Assembly: GCF_026130165.1 (NCBI RefSeq)
Contig: NZ_JAIHOM010000013.1
Coordinates: 1-63,276, forward strand
DNA length: 63,276 nucleotides
From: Spirulina subsalsa FACHB-351
GTDB taxonomy: Bacteria > Cyanobacteriota > Cyanobacteriia > Cyanobacteriales > Spirulinaceae
Direction of reading: 5' to 3'
Shown here: positions 63,151 to 63,276 of the stretch, piece after piece
Numbering within the stretch: the stretch's first letter is position 1
How the letters are laid out: the number at the start of each line of letters is the position of its first letter
Notes under the pieces: generated by a model
What the model saw: the letters and a program-made list of their open reading frames with translations, nothing else
The model's database searches: none
Told to the model about the DNA's origin: nothing
Translations under genes and position numbers: made by a program

Positions 63151-63276
63151 TTGACACTCCCATCGCTAAAAGCGAGGGATTCTTGGTTCAACGAGTTTCC
63201 TTAACTTGGCAGGACGTATCCAACCAAGCCAGAGGGAATCTCTCCCCAAGCGTGAGTTCCGGTATGCCCTACCGTA
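63151..63276 (-). mobile_element. 3' end of an IS200/IS605-type TnpB element (truncated by the window edge)
   Basis: Read on the minus strand, a 25-codon open frame enters from beyond the window and ends at a TAA (63201-63203): TVGHTGTHAWGEIPSG then LVGYVLPS. This resembles the C-terminal tail of cyanobacterial TnpB proteins. Downstream, the arms TCGCT/AGCGA (about 63162-63174) form the subterminal hairpin typical of these elements, and the right end is expected at TTGACACTCCC (63151). The stretch between the stop and the end would belong to the element's guide-RNA (omegaRNA) region. Family call is from memory of the tail sequence. Confidence 0.65.
63201..63276 (-). CDS. TnpB-like RNA-guided nuclease, C-terminal end only
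   Basis: Only the last 25 codons are in the window (see the element entry). The HxGxxAxGEIPSG pattern is the recurring tail of cyanobacterial TnpB (OrfB) proteins. The catalytic RuvC and zinc-finger parts would lie beyond position 63276. Whether the full gene is intact cannot be seen here. Confidence 0.55.
   Translation of the reverse strand, partial: TVGHTGTHAWGEIPSGLVGYVLPS

Noticed and set aside
1-63276. CRISPR arrays, tRNA and rRNA genes
   Set aside because: No regularly spaced direct repeats with unique spacers and no tRNA-like T-loop context were found by eye; a tRNAscan/CRISPR-finder run would be needed for certainty.

Overview
The window is chromosomal DNA from a cyanobacterium, probably a filamentous non-heterocystous one. 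The evidence is dense HIP1 palindromes (GCGATCGC), PcxA/CemA, an SLH-domain OprB-type porin, a PEP-CTERM protein, a pseudo-orthocaspase, Uma2 and Rpn nucleases, an LCIB-type carbonic anhydrase, and a phytochrome/ethylene-style histidine kinase. Species cannot be fixed from the sequence alone. No rRNA, tRNA or CRISPR array was seen.

Layout. 1-5.8 kb is a defence-like island: a MazF-type toxin-antitoxin pair, the stump of an AAA ATPase gene, a compact JAB-E2-E1 operon (ubiquitin-like conjugation and deconjugation enzymes with no visible ubiquitin-like protein), and a divergent STAND/NB-ARC NTPase. 5.9-21.7 kb is mostly housekeeping: a Tlc-like transporter fused to HEAT repeats with a cNMP-binding protein, infC, a Nit amidase, pcxA, an AddB-like ATPase, a cytochrome b-like protein, a Nudix hydrolase, a uracil/xanthine permease, a Crp-family regulator, an esterase with an apparent CTG start, and trpD. 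21.9-32.5 kb is a signalling cluster: an LCIB-like carbonic anhydrase, a response-regulator adenylate cyclase, an ethylene-receptor-like hybrid kinase, a MetOD1 protein with its kinase, and a second related kinase. 32.6-49.1 kb holds a peptidoglycan-binding membrane protein, a YdcF protein, sat, a Tat-exported YS pseudo-caspase, a DUF815 ATPase, nfu, another kinase, a PEP-CTERM protein, an (alpha/alpha)6-barrel protein, a dual-OB protein and pyrC. 49.3-58.6 kb is accessory and repeat-rich: Uma2, GNAT, porin, a large acidic-repeat secreted protein, Rpn, a cupin, YjbQ and several repeat families. 58.6-63.1 kb holds secA and asnS. The window ends inside a TnpB (IS200/IS605-type) element.

How the genes may work together. 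The best candidate for a little-described system is the JAB-E2-E1 operon with the divergent STAND gene. The JAB protein seems to carry an extra E2/RWD-like C-terminal domain, the E1 has no cysteine at the usual crossover-loop position, and no modifier protein is encoded nearby. A second coherent unit is the ethylene-receptor-like hybrid kinase followed 11 nt later by a REC-GAF-adenylate cyclase, which converges on an LCIB-type carbonic anhydrase. This suggests, but does not prove, a link between light/ethylene/inorganic-carbon sensing and cAMP. Mobile-element traces (a TnpB end, a 39-nt inverted repeat pair around Rpn-cupin, a MITE-like element, GGTTGGGT and CCCGGTTTC repeats) mark the accessory segments.
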